Part shown: piece by piece, positions 1-6,373 of the stretch
Position numbering within the stretch: the first letter of the stretch is position 1
Layout of the letters: every line of letters starts with the position of its first letter
Source of the DNA: Pseudomonadota bacterium
Lineage (GTDB): Bacteria > Pseudomonadota > Gammaproteobacteria > UBA6186 > Azoamicaceae
DNA length: 8,733 nt
Reading direction: 5' to 3'
Assembly (NCBI GenBank): GCA_021848375.1
Contig: JAJZUR010000060.1
Location: 1-8,733 of the forward strand
Notes under the pieces: model-generated
The model's database searches: none
Told to the model about the DNA's origin: nothing
The model's input: only the letters and a program-made list of their open reading frames with translations
Made by a program: the position numbers and the translations under genes

Positions 1-106
1 CATTGGCAATAGACTTGACCCTTTTTGAATGTTGGGTATCATCGAAAATTTTTGAAATGAACGTTTCTACGTTAATAGGATCTAATAATTCACCATAATA
101 TTGCAT
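1..106 (-). CDS. IS4-family transposase, N-terminal fragment (cut by window edge)
   Basis: Reading the minus strand from the ATG at 106-104 gives 35 uninterrupted codons before the window ends. The peptide begins MQYYGELLDP and contains HSKRVKSIAN. An N-terminal [HA]-KRV-x-S-[IL]-A block followed by the catalytic domain is typical of one group of IS4-family DDE transposases, which cut and reinsert their own element. The catalytic residues would lie outside the window. A good ribosome site (GAGGG, 115-119) sits 8 nt upstream, which supports this start. The gene points away from trkH and lies on the same strand, about 390 nt beyond the trkH stop. Whether the full gene is intact cannot be seen. 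The family call rests on recognising a short motif and could be wrong. Confidence 0.7.
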   Translation of the reverse strand, partial: MQYYGELLDPINVETFISKIFDDTQHSKRVKSIAN

Positions 107-114
107 GATCTGAA

Positions 115-119
115 CCCTC
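115..119 (-). promoter_or_regulatory. Ribosome binding site of the transposase
   Basis: On the minus strand GAGGG lies 8 nt before the ATG at 106-104. It directly follows a run of nine T (128-120 on the minus strand). It is unusual because the same bases are complementary to an upstream leader segment at 228-238. Confidence 0.6.
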
Positions 120-148
120 AAAAAAAAACAGATCACAGTATGTTGATC
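120..148 (-). terminator. Weak hairpin plus T9 tract in the transposase leader
   Basis: On the minus strand GATCA (148-144) and TGATC (135-131) form a perfect 5-bp stem with an 8-nt loop. TG and nine T follow, and the transposase ribosome site comes directly after. The stem is short and AT-rich, so it would be a poor terminator, but position and T-run fit an attenuator that limits read-through into the transposase. Confidence 0.3.
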
Positions 149-187
149 CTCTATTTCTCAAAAATCAATAAGACCTACGTGATTTTT

Positions 188-301
188 TTAATACTTTAAT
201 CCTAGAACACCTGAAAATTTAAGGGGATCTTTGAGGGTGTAAGTAACACTTTCGGATTGCACTTCTAGAACCCTGGGGCCGGTCAGTGCAATGGTTCTTT
301 T
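188..301 (-). pseudogene. Possible C-terminal coding remnant, unidentified
   Basis: A stop-to-stop open frame of 37 residues ends at TAA (190-188). It has no ATG. The peptide looks protein-like (it contains VLEVQSES and ends LKFSGVLGLKY). It could be the tail of a gene broken by the insertion element, or simply open by chance inside the element's leader. It was not recognised as any family. It overlaps the palindrome at 256-298, which argues for caution. Confidence 0.2.
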
Positions 302-303
302 TT
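256..303 (+). terminator. Palindrome with T-tract, terminator-like
   Basis: ATTGCACT (256-263) and AGTGCAAT (285-292) form a perfect 8-bp inverted repeat with a 21-nt loop. A second perfect inverted repeat, AGAACC (267-272) with GGTTCT (293-298), interlocks with it and runs straight into a T-tract (298-303). Either stem followed by the Ts would suit a plus-strand intrinsic terminator. Both stems together have H-type pseudoknot topology. On the minus strand no T-tract follows, so it would not end the trkH transcript. Confidence 0.45.
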
Positions 304-329
304 AAACAAGTATGTGAATCATTTAATGA

Positions 330-500
330 TCGATTTGCATTTTATCCATCGTTTGCTCTCTTAAAACGTCATCTAAAAAACCCATTTTTGAAAAAAATTG
401 GAGTGTAAGGCTCAGTAAACAAGTAGAAAAATTACCAAATATTGACAAGGTAATAAATGAAGTTGAAACAAAATTAGGTGAGCTATTTGCTTTTAACTAA
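330..500 (+). pseudogene. 3' remnant of an unidentified gene converging on trkH
   Basis: A plus-strand frame is open from just after a stop at 327-329 to TAA at 498-500, giving 56 residues without any in-frame ATG, GTG or TTG. The last 28 residues (from SKQVEKLPNI to LGELFAFN) have the lysine/glutamate and leucine/isoleucine spacing of a charged amphipathic helix and natural-looking codons. The stop overlaps the trkH stop by 2 nt, a tight tail-to-tail arrangement typical of real genes. The missing 5' part fits truncation by the insertion event to the left. The family was not recognised. It may also be a chance open frame. Confidence 0.35.
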
Positions 501-1957
501 TATTTCCAATAAATGGGTGTTAGTAAGACGAGCAGCGTAAATAATTCTAAGCGTCCTGCCAGCATGGCAATGCTAATTACAATCTTGATGGGATCACTAA
601 AACTTTTAAAGCTATCGGGGGTGTTCCATAAGCCAATACCTGTATTAGAAATCGCAGCAGAAAGCGATGAGAAAGCCGTTAACACATCCAATCCTAATCC
701 CATTAAGAGCAATAACAGAAAGATAAAAATGGCGACAAAAATACAAAAGAAACCCAAAATAGAATCAAGCGTTCGATCTTGCAGCCGGCTGTTGCCAAGT
801 TTAATCACATAATGCCCGTTGGGATGAATCAGTCGTCGAATTTCTCGGGTACCTTGTTTGCGCATAATTAATAACCGAATAATTTTAATGCCGCCAGCAG
901 TAGATCCGGCACACCCTCCAACCAAGCAGACAAACATCAGCAACATGGGAACAAAAGTAGGCCAGTTGCTATAATCAGTACTGGAGAATCCGGTTGTGGT
1001 GAAAAAGGTAGTTACTTGGAAAAAGGTTTTGGTTAACGTTGTCTCGGTACTCGAATAAACGTGATAGTATAATAGAGTACCCCCAACCAATAGAGCGACG
1101 GAAAACCAAAATATCAGAAACATTTTACACTCAGGATCAAGCCAATAGTGTCTTAAACTTTTGCGGCGAATGGCAGAAAAATGCAGTGAAAAATTCATAG
1201 CGCCCAACAACATGAAGATGATGGCGATTGATTCTAATAAAGGACTATTAAAAAACTGAAAATTTTCATCTTGATTACCAAACCCGCCGGTGGATATTGT
1301 ACTAAAGCTATAACCAATTGCATCAAAGAGGTTCATCCCCGCACCCCAATAGCATAAGGCGCAGATAATCACTAATCCAAGATAGATAAACCATAACGTT
1401 TTGGCAGTCTGAGTAATTCTTGGCGTTAATTTATCTTCTTTAAAAGGACTGGCTATTTCTGCGCGAAAAAGCTGCATGCCGCCAATACCCAACATCGGTA
1501 AAATGGCAATGCTCAAGACAATGATTCCGCCGCCTCCGATAAAATGAAGTTGTTGACGATAATATAAAATCGAACGGGGAATATGCTCTAAGCCAGCCAA
1601 AACGGTTGCTCCAGTCGTGGTAAGACCAGATATCGTCTCGAAGATGGCATCAATGAATGGAATATGAGGGTTTTCCGAGAAAGTAAAGGGGAATGCGCCG
1701 GTTAATGATAATGCTATCCATAAAAGCGTTACGATTAAAAATGCTTCGCGCGCTTGTATTTCTCGCTGTTGAGTTCGAAAGGGAAACCATAGCGCGATGC
1801 CGAGCAATAAGGTAGATAGTGTCGAAAACAAAAAATAAAGAATGGTGTTTTCATGATACCACCAGGCAACCAAGATAGGAGGCAGCATGGTTGCGCTATA
1901 GGGCATTAGCAACAGCCCTAAAATTCTCGATGCATTGGCAAGGTAGTGAATATTCAT
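497..1957 (-). CDS. trkH: Trk potassium uptake channel subunit TrkH
   Basis: Inner-membrane channel subunit of the Trk low-affinity K+ uptake system, gated by TrkA. It has 486 residues against 483 in Escherichia coli. The four selectivity-filter loops of the superfamily are visible: TTTGAT (113-118), STGGF (222-226), TTTGF (321-325) and NTGIG (438-442). Other hallmarks are ILPMLGIGGMQLFRAE near 152-167, GGCAGSTAGGIKIIR (347-361) and GRLELFTLLVL (468-478) near the C-terminus, with many hydrophobic segments throughout. The fourth filter reads SNTGIGL, where the enteric protein has NNLGPG. Only 8 nt separate it from the trkA stop, and no clear Shine-Dalgarno is present, so it is probably translated by coupling to trkA. 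The TAG stop overlaps the tail of a remnant on the other strand. No minus-strand terminator is visible after it. Frame is intact and identification is firm. Confidence 0.96.
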   Translation of the reverse strand: MNIHYLANASRILGLLLMPYSATMLPPILVAWWYHENTILYFLFSTLSTLLLGIALWFPFRTQQREIQAREAFLIVTLLWIALSLTGAFPFTFSENPHIPFIDAIFETISGLTTTGATVLAGLEHIPRSILYYRQQLHFIGGGGIIVLSIAILPMLGIGGMQLFRAEIASPFKEDKLTPRITQTAKTLWFIYLGLVIICALCYWGAGMNLFDAIGYSFSTISTGGFGNQDENFQFFNSPLLESIAIIFMLLGAMNFSLHFSAIRRKSLRHYWLDPECKMFLIFWFSVALLVGGTLLYYHVYSSTETTLTKTFFQVTTFFTTTGFSSTDYSNWPTFVPMLLMFVCLVGGCAGSTAGGIKIIRLLIMRKQGTREIRRLIHPNGHYVIKLGNSRLQDRTLDSILGFFCIFVAIFIFLLLLLMGLGLDVLTAFSSLSAAISNTGIGLWNTPDSFKSFSDPIKIVISIAMLAGRLELFTLLVLLTPIYWKY

Positions 1958-1965
1958 GCTTAAAC

Positions 1966-3345
1966 TTATACGACCATTAGGGTACCTTCTTGAAATAAAC
2001 GCTCTACTTGACGGATTTTACGTTTATCCAATACCAGGATTATCACCCTATCTCCTGTTTCAATCACGGGGTTGTGATGCCCCAATATTAGACGATTGGC
2101 GCGAACGACACCCATAATAATCGCTTCCGTGGGGAGCGGGATTTCTTTAATGCGTTGGCCAAGAACTTTCGAAGCATTTTGACCGCCGTCGATAATAATT
2201 TCAATCGCTTCCGCAGTGCCGCGTCTTAAAGAATGCACATTAGCAACATGGCCACGGCGCACATGGGTTAAGAGACTGCCGATCGTCACTTGCTGAGGTG
2301 AAATCACAATATCAATATCGCCCCCTTCGACCAGATCGAGATAAGAAGGACGGCTGACGAGCGCCATTACTTTTTTTGCACCTAAGCGTTTTGCCAACAA
2401 TGCCGACATAATATTAGCTTCATCTTGATTGGTCACCGCGCAAAAGATATCGGTGTTCTCAATATTTTCGCTTAGCAATAGTTCTTTATCTGAAGCGTCG
2501 CCCTGTAATACGATACCACTCGTTAAATGGGTGGCTAAGGCTTCTATTCGAGCAGGATTTCTTTCGATAATTTTAACGATCAGATCTTTTTCTAAAGCAG
2601 TACCGAGGCGCGTCCCTATATTGCCGCCGCCCGCAATAATCATTTTTTGATTGGGGGGTGTTAGCGGCGTGACCATACTAATAACTTGCTTTACAAAGGG
2701 TTTTTCCGTCAAAAAATAAATTTCATCGTGTGGCTCTATGACGGTACTGCCCGTTGGTATAATGGCAACGCCCTGTCGAAATAGGGCGGCAATTTCAGCA
2801 TCGGTATCGACAAGATATGTTGGTAAAGATTTTAGACTGTGCCCAACTAAAGGGCCACCTGCCGTTTTCGCTTTTACCGCAACCAATTGTACACGATGAT
2901 CGGCAAAATCTAATACCTGTAGTGCGTCGGGATATGCTACTAAGCGGCGAATATAATCTGCAATAACTTGTTCTGGGCTTATTAAAACATCAATCGGAAA
3001 GGCGTTAGCACCAAATAATTCTTCATGCGCAAGATAATGTAAAGAACGGATCCGGGCAATTTTGGTTGGGATTTGATATAGGGTAGCAGCAACTTGGCAT
3101 GCGACTAAATTCGTTTCATCATTGCTGGTAACGGCAATTAAAATATTGGCTTCTTCAGCGCCGCCGCGTTTTAAGGTGCTAGGATAAGCGCCATTGCCCG
3201 TGATGGTCAAAATATCCATGCGTTCTTGTAATGAACGCAGACGATCGCCATTGATATCGACAATCGTGATGTCATTATGCTCCGTTGCAAGGTGTTCGGC
3301 TAATGCCGAACCAACTTGTCCTGCGCCAAGGATAATAATCTTCAT
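1966..3345 (-). CDS. trkA: Trk system NAD-binding regulatory subunit TrkA
   Basis: Cytoplasmic peripheral protein that binds nucleotides and gates TrkH. It has 459 residues against 458 in Escherichia coli and the usual duplicated RCK architecture. The first Rossmann domain has GAGQVG at 7-12 with the ribose-binding acid D30, followed by a TrkA-C domain around 140-220. The second Rossmann domain has GGGNIG at 239-244 with acid E261, followed by a second TrkA-C domain to the end. Both glycine motifs are intact, so both halves should bind nucleotide. The start codon overlaps the rsmB stop in an ATGA (3342-3345), indicating translational coupling, with only a weak AGGA upstream. trkH follows directly, so the channel and its gate come from one message. 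Confidence 0.96.
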   Translation of the reverse strand: MKIIILGAGQVGSALAEHLATEHNDITIVDINGDRLRSLQERMDILTITGNGAYPSTLKRGGAEEANILIAVTSNDETNLVACQVAATLYQIPTKIARIRSLHYLAHEELFGANAFPIDVLISPEQVIADYIRRLVAYPDALQVLDFADHRVQLVAVKAKTAGGPLVGHSLKSLPTYLVDTDAEIAALFRQGVAIIPTGSTVIEPHDEIYFLTEKPFVKQVISMVTPLTPPNQKMIIAGGGNIGTRLGTALEKDLIVKIIERNPARIEALATHLTSGIVLQGDASDKELLLSENIENTDIFCAVTNQDEANIMSALLAKRLGAKKVMALVSRPSYLDLVEGGDIDIVISPQQVTIGSLLTHVRRGHVANVHSLRRGTAEAIEIIIDGGQNASKVLGQRIKEIPLPTEAIIMGVVRANRLILGHHNPVIETGDRVIILVLDKRKIRQVERLFQEGTLMVV

Positions 3346-4646
3346 AATGCCGATTTCCTGAGTCGTGCATAGTAAAAACCATCCATATCATTTTGTCCAG
3401 GTAGAAATTGATGTCCAATTGGCAATGGGTTGCCGCAAGGCAATGAAATGCGTAATAAAGCCGCGTCTTTGGTCGTTTGCAAAAAGGCTTTCACAACATC
3501 CTCGTTTTCTTCCGGTAGGATAGAACAGGTCGCATATAATAGTATGCCACCGGGTTTTAAAAGTGGCCACAACGAATATAATAACTGTAATTGTTGTTCT
3601 GAAAGTTTAGTAATGTCACTAAGTCTTCTTAAGTATTTAATATCCGGATGCCGACGTATGATCCCCGTAGCACTGCAGGGTGCATCGAGCAAAATACGAT
3701 CAAAAGTTTTCTTATCCCACCAGGTTTCAGGAAAGCTTGCATCTGCGGTGATTAAGGTGGCTTTTAATTGTAATCGCCCGAGATTTTCCGCAATTTTGGC
3801 CACCCGCGTTGCGGAAATATCACATGCGACCACTTCGGCTAATGCAGGCTCTCTTTCTAGCAAATGGCACGTTTTTCCGCCCGGAGCAGCACATGCATCG
3901 AGTACGCGGTAATTAGGCTCACAATTTAATAATTCTGCGGCAAATTGCGCTGCAGCATCTTGCACAGAAAATAAACCTTCGGCGTAACCTGGCAGCGCAG
4001 TAATTTCAATAGGATTTTTTAAAACAAGGCCTGTTTCGGTATAGGGGATAGGATCAGCCAAAATATCATTTTTTTCTAACAGTTTAATATATCTCTGACG
4101 TGATGTTTTTTGAATATTGACTCGCAAACTGCAGGGTGCTTGCGTATTATTCTGGATAAGAATCGTTTCAAATTCTGTTGGCCATGCGCGTTTAATGATG
4201 TCTATCAGCCATTGCGGATGAGCAAATTCTGCTTCCTCATTTTGATAAATACTATCGAGTAAAGTTTGTGATTGGCGTTGATAAGATCGTAATACAGCAT
4301 TTATCAACCCAGTAGTCCACGGTTTGTTTAATACGCGTGCAGCTTCAACTGTTTCAGCGATAGCAGCATGGGGGGGAACATGCATTTCAACCAATTGGTA
4401 GAGACCAATCAAAATTAAATAGTAACAATCGATTTCTTTTAGTTTAATCGGCTTTTTTAATAGTTGACGGCTGATGAAAGCAAGCCGTGGATAAAAGCGC
4501 AGGGTACCAAAGACTAAGGCCTGCAAGAATGCGGCATCTTCGGGTTTTTTACAGAGATTTTTGGCTTTTGGTAGACATTGGCTTAAAGAATGCCCATCGG
4601 TTAAAACCTCGACCATCAATTGGCTAGCAAGTGCTCGCGTATTCAT
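3342..4646 (-). CDS. rsmB: 16S rRNA (cytosine-967-C5)-methyltransferase RsmB
   Basis: SAM-dependent enzyme that makes m5C967 in 16S rRNA (also called Sun or Fmu). It has 434 residues against 429 in Escherichia coli. Residues 1 to about 130 form the NusB-like RNA-binding domain. The catalytic domain follows, with SAM motif I DACAAPGGKT at 250-259, an acidic residue for SAM ribose at D276 (ACDIS), DAPCSATG at 321-328 with the release cysteine C324, and ATCSILPEENE at 372-382 with the nucleophile C374. Both cysteines are present, so it should be active. It is first in a minus-strand operon with trkA and trkH. In many gammaproteobacteria def-fmt precede it, but here a divergent gene lies upstream instead. 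An AGGA about 11 nt before the ATG is a modest ribosome site. Confidence 0.96.
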   Translation of the reverse strand: MNTRALASQLMVEVLTDGHSLSQCLPKAKNLCKKPEDAAFLQALVFGTLRFYPRLAFISRQLLKKPIKLKEIDCYYLILIGLYQLVEMHVPPHAAIAETVEAARVLNKPWTTGLINAVLRSYQRQSQTLLDSIYQNEEAEFAHPQWLIDIIKRAWPTEFETILIQNNTQAPCSLRVNIQKTSRQRYIKLLEKNDILADPIPYTETGLVLKNPIEITALPGYAEGLFSVQDAAAQFAAELLNCEPNYRVLDACAAPGGKTCHLLEREPALAEVVACDISATRVAKIAENLGRLQLKATLITADASFPETWWDKKTFDRILLDAPCSATGIIRRHPDIKYLRRLSDITKLSEQQLQLLYSLWPLLKPGGILLYATCSILPEENEDVVKAFLQTTKDAALLRISLPCGNPLPIGHQFLPGQNDMDGFYYARLRKSAL

Positions 4647-4706
4647 TTAAGATATTTTCCTGTAAGGGACAGCCTTAATTAACTATTTAAATGTACAGGA
4701 TCTACT
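4647..4706. promoter_or_regulatory. Divergent intergenic region between rsmB and kdoO-like gene
   Basis: This 60-bp spacer must hold start signals for both operons unless transcription begins elsewhere. A 7-bp inverted repeat, TCCTGTA (4658-4664) and TACAGGA (4694-4700), is nearly concentric with the palindrome TTAATTAA (4675-4682). A second AT palindrome, ATTTAAAT (4685-4692), and a small dyad CTGT-AAGGG-ACAG (4660-4672) lie inside. Each outer arm contains the ribosome-site bases CAGGA for the gene it faces. I found no convincing -35/-10 pair on either strand. Confidence 0.4.
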
Positions 4707-5588
4707 ATGCTATATAGCTTAAGCAATACTGCCTGGACAGGCCCATTTTCCTCTGATGAACAAGAAAGTGCAATCCGTGCGTTAGAAGCCGGTAAGGTTA
4801 TTTTTTTACCCAACCTGTCTTTTGCATTAAATGCAGATGAATTGAAATTGTTGACCCCACGCGCGTTGGAGGGCCGATCTAAAAATATTAGCTTTGATCC
4901 CCATACACAAAAAATAAAAGGGCATGAAAAAAGTACGGAAGAAACACTCTCGTTAATGATGCAGCGTTTTTTTCATCAAAGTCGTTTTTTAATTAATTCT
5001 TTGTTGCCGCATTATCAAAAAAATGTCTTAGTGGGACGAACCAGTTTTCGCCCGATTAAAGTTGTGAATCGAAAGACTTCTTTGTTAAAAGATGATACCC
5101 GATTACATGTAGATGCTTTTTCTGCAACTCCCAATCATGGCAAGCGGATCTTGCGAGTTTTTAGCAATATTAACCCGCAGGGTGAAGTGCGGCATTGGCA
5201 TTTGGGCGAACCTCTTGAGGCGGTCGTTGAACAATTTAAGCAATACTTGAAAGCGCCAATTCCTGGGGTTAGCAGTTTATTATCGTGGCTGAATATTACT
5301 AAAACACCACGCAGCCTTTATGATCATTACATGCTACAGTTACATAACGAAATGAAAAAAAATGAAGCCTATCAACAAACCGTTGAAAAAACCGCAGTGG
5401 ACTTTCCAGCAGGTGCAACATGGGTAGTGATGACCGATAGCGTATCCCATGCTGCACTTTATGGGCAACATCTTTTAGAACAAACCTTTTATTTGCCGGT
5501 ATTTGGAATGCAAAATCCGGAGAAATCGCCTTTAAAAATTTTAGAACGGATGTTAAATAAAAAGTTAATCAAGGAGATAATGCAATGA
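4707..5588 (+). CDS. kdoO: Kdo hydroxylase, Fe(II)/2-oxoglutarate dioxygenase (KdoO-like)
   Basis: Member of the 3-deoxy-D-manno-oct-2-ulosonic acid (Kdo) hydroxylase family. In Burkholderia and Yersinia these enzymes hydroxylate the outer Kdo of Kdo2-lipid A to give Ko, using Fe(II), 2-oxoglutarate and oxygen. The protein has 293 residues, close to the family size, and no signal peptide, consistent with cytoplasmic action. Seen in the sequence: the iron-binding HxD in LHVDAFSATPNHGKR (H134, D136) and a downstream histidine in TDSVSHAALYGQHLLEQTF (H248), which would complete the facial triad. The conserved segment GRTSFRP is at 110-116. The start has CAGGA 6 nt upstream. It is the first gene of the plus operon, and its stop overlaps the next start in ATGA (5585-5588). 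Family identification is good; the exact sugar position modified is inferred. Confidence 0.85.
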   Translation: MLYSLSNTAWTGPFSSDEQESAIRALEAGKVIFLPNLSFALNADELKLLTPRALEGRSKNISFDPHTQKIKGHEKSTEETLSLMMQRFFHQSRFLINSLLPHYQKNVLVGRTSFRPIKVVNRKTSLLKDDTRLHVDAFSATPNHGKRILRVFSNINPQGEVRHWHLGEPLEAVVEQFKQYLKAPIPGVSSLLSWLNITKTPRSLYDHYMLQLHNEMKKNEAYQQTVEKTAVDFPAGATWVVMTDSVSHAALYGQHLLEQTFYLPVFGMQNPEKSPLKILERMLNKKLIKEIMQ

Positions 5589-6373
5589 TGGGTCAGAAAA
5601 GATTTCCATTAGGACGGGTATTCATCAGTATTTTATTATGCTGGTGGATGGTCATGCCGGTTGCGATGGCCAGAAGTTGGGTTGACATTAAACGTTCTGG
5701 CATCATTCGGGTAGCGGTCGAGGGGATGACGCCAGCTTTTAATTTTTTTGATAACGGTAAATTAGCCGGGCTCGAAGTAGATATGGCTGAAGAAATGGCA
5801 AAACGTCTAGGGCTTAAAATTGAATGGGTTGTGCAACCTTTTAATACATTATTGATTGGGCTCACGCAGGATAGGTTTGATTTGATCGCCGCCTCACACA
5901 TTATCACCCCAGAACGATCCAAAGCTGTTGATTTCATTACGCCGCATTATTGTACCGATGCGCAGATCTTTTCAAAACCGGGCGGACCGCACACCGTAGC
6001 CGAATTGAAAGATAAAGTCGTGGTTGCAGGCGTTGGTACGGTTTATGCTGATAAAGCTGCAGGAATTCCGAATTTAAAGCAATTATTAACTGTTCCAAAT
6101 GAAACCGATGCGTTGATGGCTTTGTTAAACGGCAGAGCTGATGCATGGGTAACGGAGAGTGTGATTGCGGAGGCTGCCTTTAAGGCCTTGCCGCAAAAAA
6201 CGGAATTTCAACGGGGCGAAACTATTTTACGACTGGTGAATGCGATGGCGGTTTCTAAAGGCAATGCGGAACTACAAAAAATATTTAGTGAACAAATGCA
6301 AGCCATGTTAAATGACGGTACCTATGACAAAATAACGCATACTTACTTGGAGGAAGAACTGCGTTGCAAGTAA
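5585..6373 (+). CDS. Amino acid ABC transporter periplasmic binding protein (SBP family 3)
   Basis: Periplasmic receptor delivering a polar amino acid to the membrane transporter encoded next to it. Residues 1-29 form a signal peptide: basic start (KR at 5-6, R11), hydrophobic core and a likely signal peptidase I site after AMA (27-29). There is no lipobox, so it should be soluble. The family-3 signature reads GLEVDMAEEMAKRL (62-75). ITPER at 107-111 supplies the arginine that normally binds the ligand carboxylate, and GRADAWVTES (183-192) matches the second-lobe binding strand. Its 262 residues are the usual length. AAGGAG (5571-5576) lies 8 nt before ATGATG; either ATG could start. It overlaps the kdoO-like gene by 4 nt and the permease by 10 nt. 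The ligand (for example glutamine, arginine or glutamate) cannot be read from sequence alone. Confidence 0.92.
   Translation: MMGQKRFPLGRVFISILLCWWMVMPVAMARSWVDIKRSGIIRVAVEGMTPAFNFFDNGKLAGLEVDMAEEMAKRLGLKIEWVVQPFNTLLIGLTQDRFDLIAASHIITPERSKAVDFITPHYCTDAQIFSKPGGPHTVAELKDKVVVAGVGTVYADKAAGIPNLKQLLTVPNETDALMALLNGRADAWVTESVIAEAAFKALPQKTEFQRGETILRLVNAMAVSKGNAELQKIFSEQMQAMLNDGTYDKITHTYLEEELRCK
6349..6353 (+). promoter_or_regulatory. Ribosome binding site that fixes the TTG start of the permease
   Basis: GGAGG, a full core Shine-Dalgarno, lies inside the end of the binding-protein gene and 10 nt before TTG at 6364. No ATG lies at a suitable distance, so this decides for the rare start codon. Confidence 0.75.

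Larger units (their letters stand above)
114..238 (-). promoter_or_regulatory. Possible anti-Shine-Dalgarno pairing in the transposase leader
   Basis: In a minus-strand transcript, the segment from 238 to 228 (ACCCUCAAAGA) is complementary to the segment from 124 to 114 (UUUUUGAGGGU). The helix has nine consecutive Watson-Crick pairs, then one G-U and one A-U pair. The second arm contains the transposase ribosome site. Transcripts entering from outside would carry both arms, while a transcript starting between the arms would not. IS10 and IS50 of the IS4 family silence read-through transcripts in this general way. That it works here is inference. Confidence 0.35.

Noticed and set aside
323..385. 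Minus-strand mini-ORF of 20 codons starting MGFLDDVLRE
   Set aside because: It looks protein-like but has no ribosome site and is too short to support; it also overlaps the better plus-strand remnant.
513..812. 99-codon plus-strand frame opposite the trkH C-terminus
   Set aside because: It mirrors the conserved trkH coding sequence and shows no independent evidence.
3430..3912. 160-codon open frame on the plus strand inside rsmB
   Set aside because: It is antisense to the catalytic domain of a firmly identified gene, has no recognisable family or ribosome site, and is explained by codon bias of the real gene.
5593..6146. Two minus-strand open frames inside the binding-protein gene
   Set aside because: Both lie opposite a clear family-3 binding protein and show no protein-like motif of their own.
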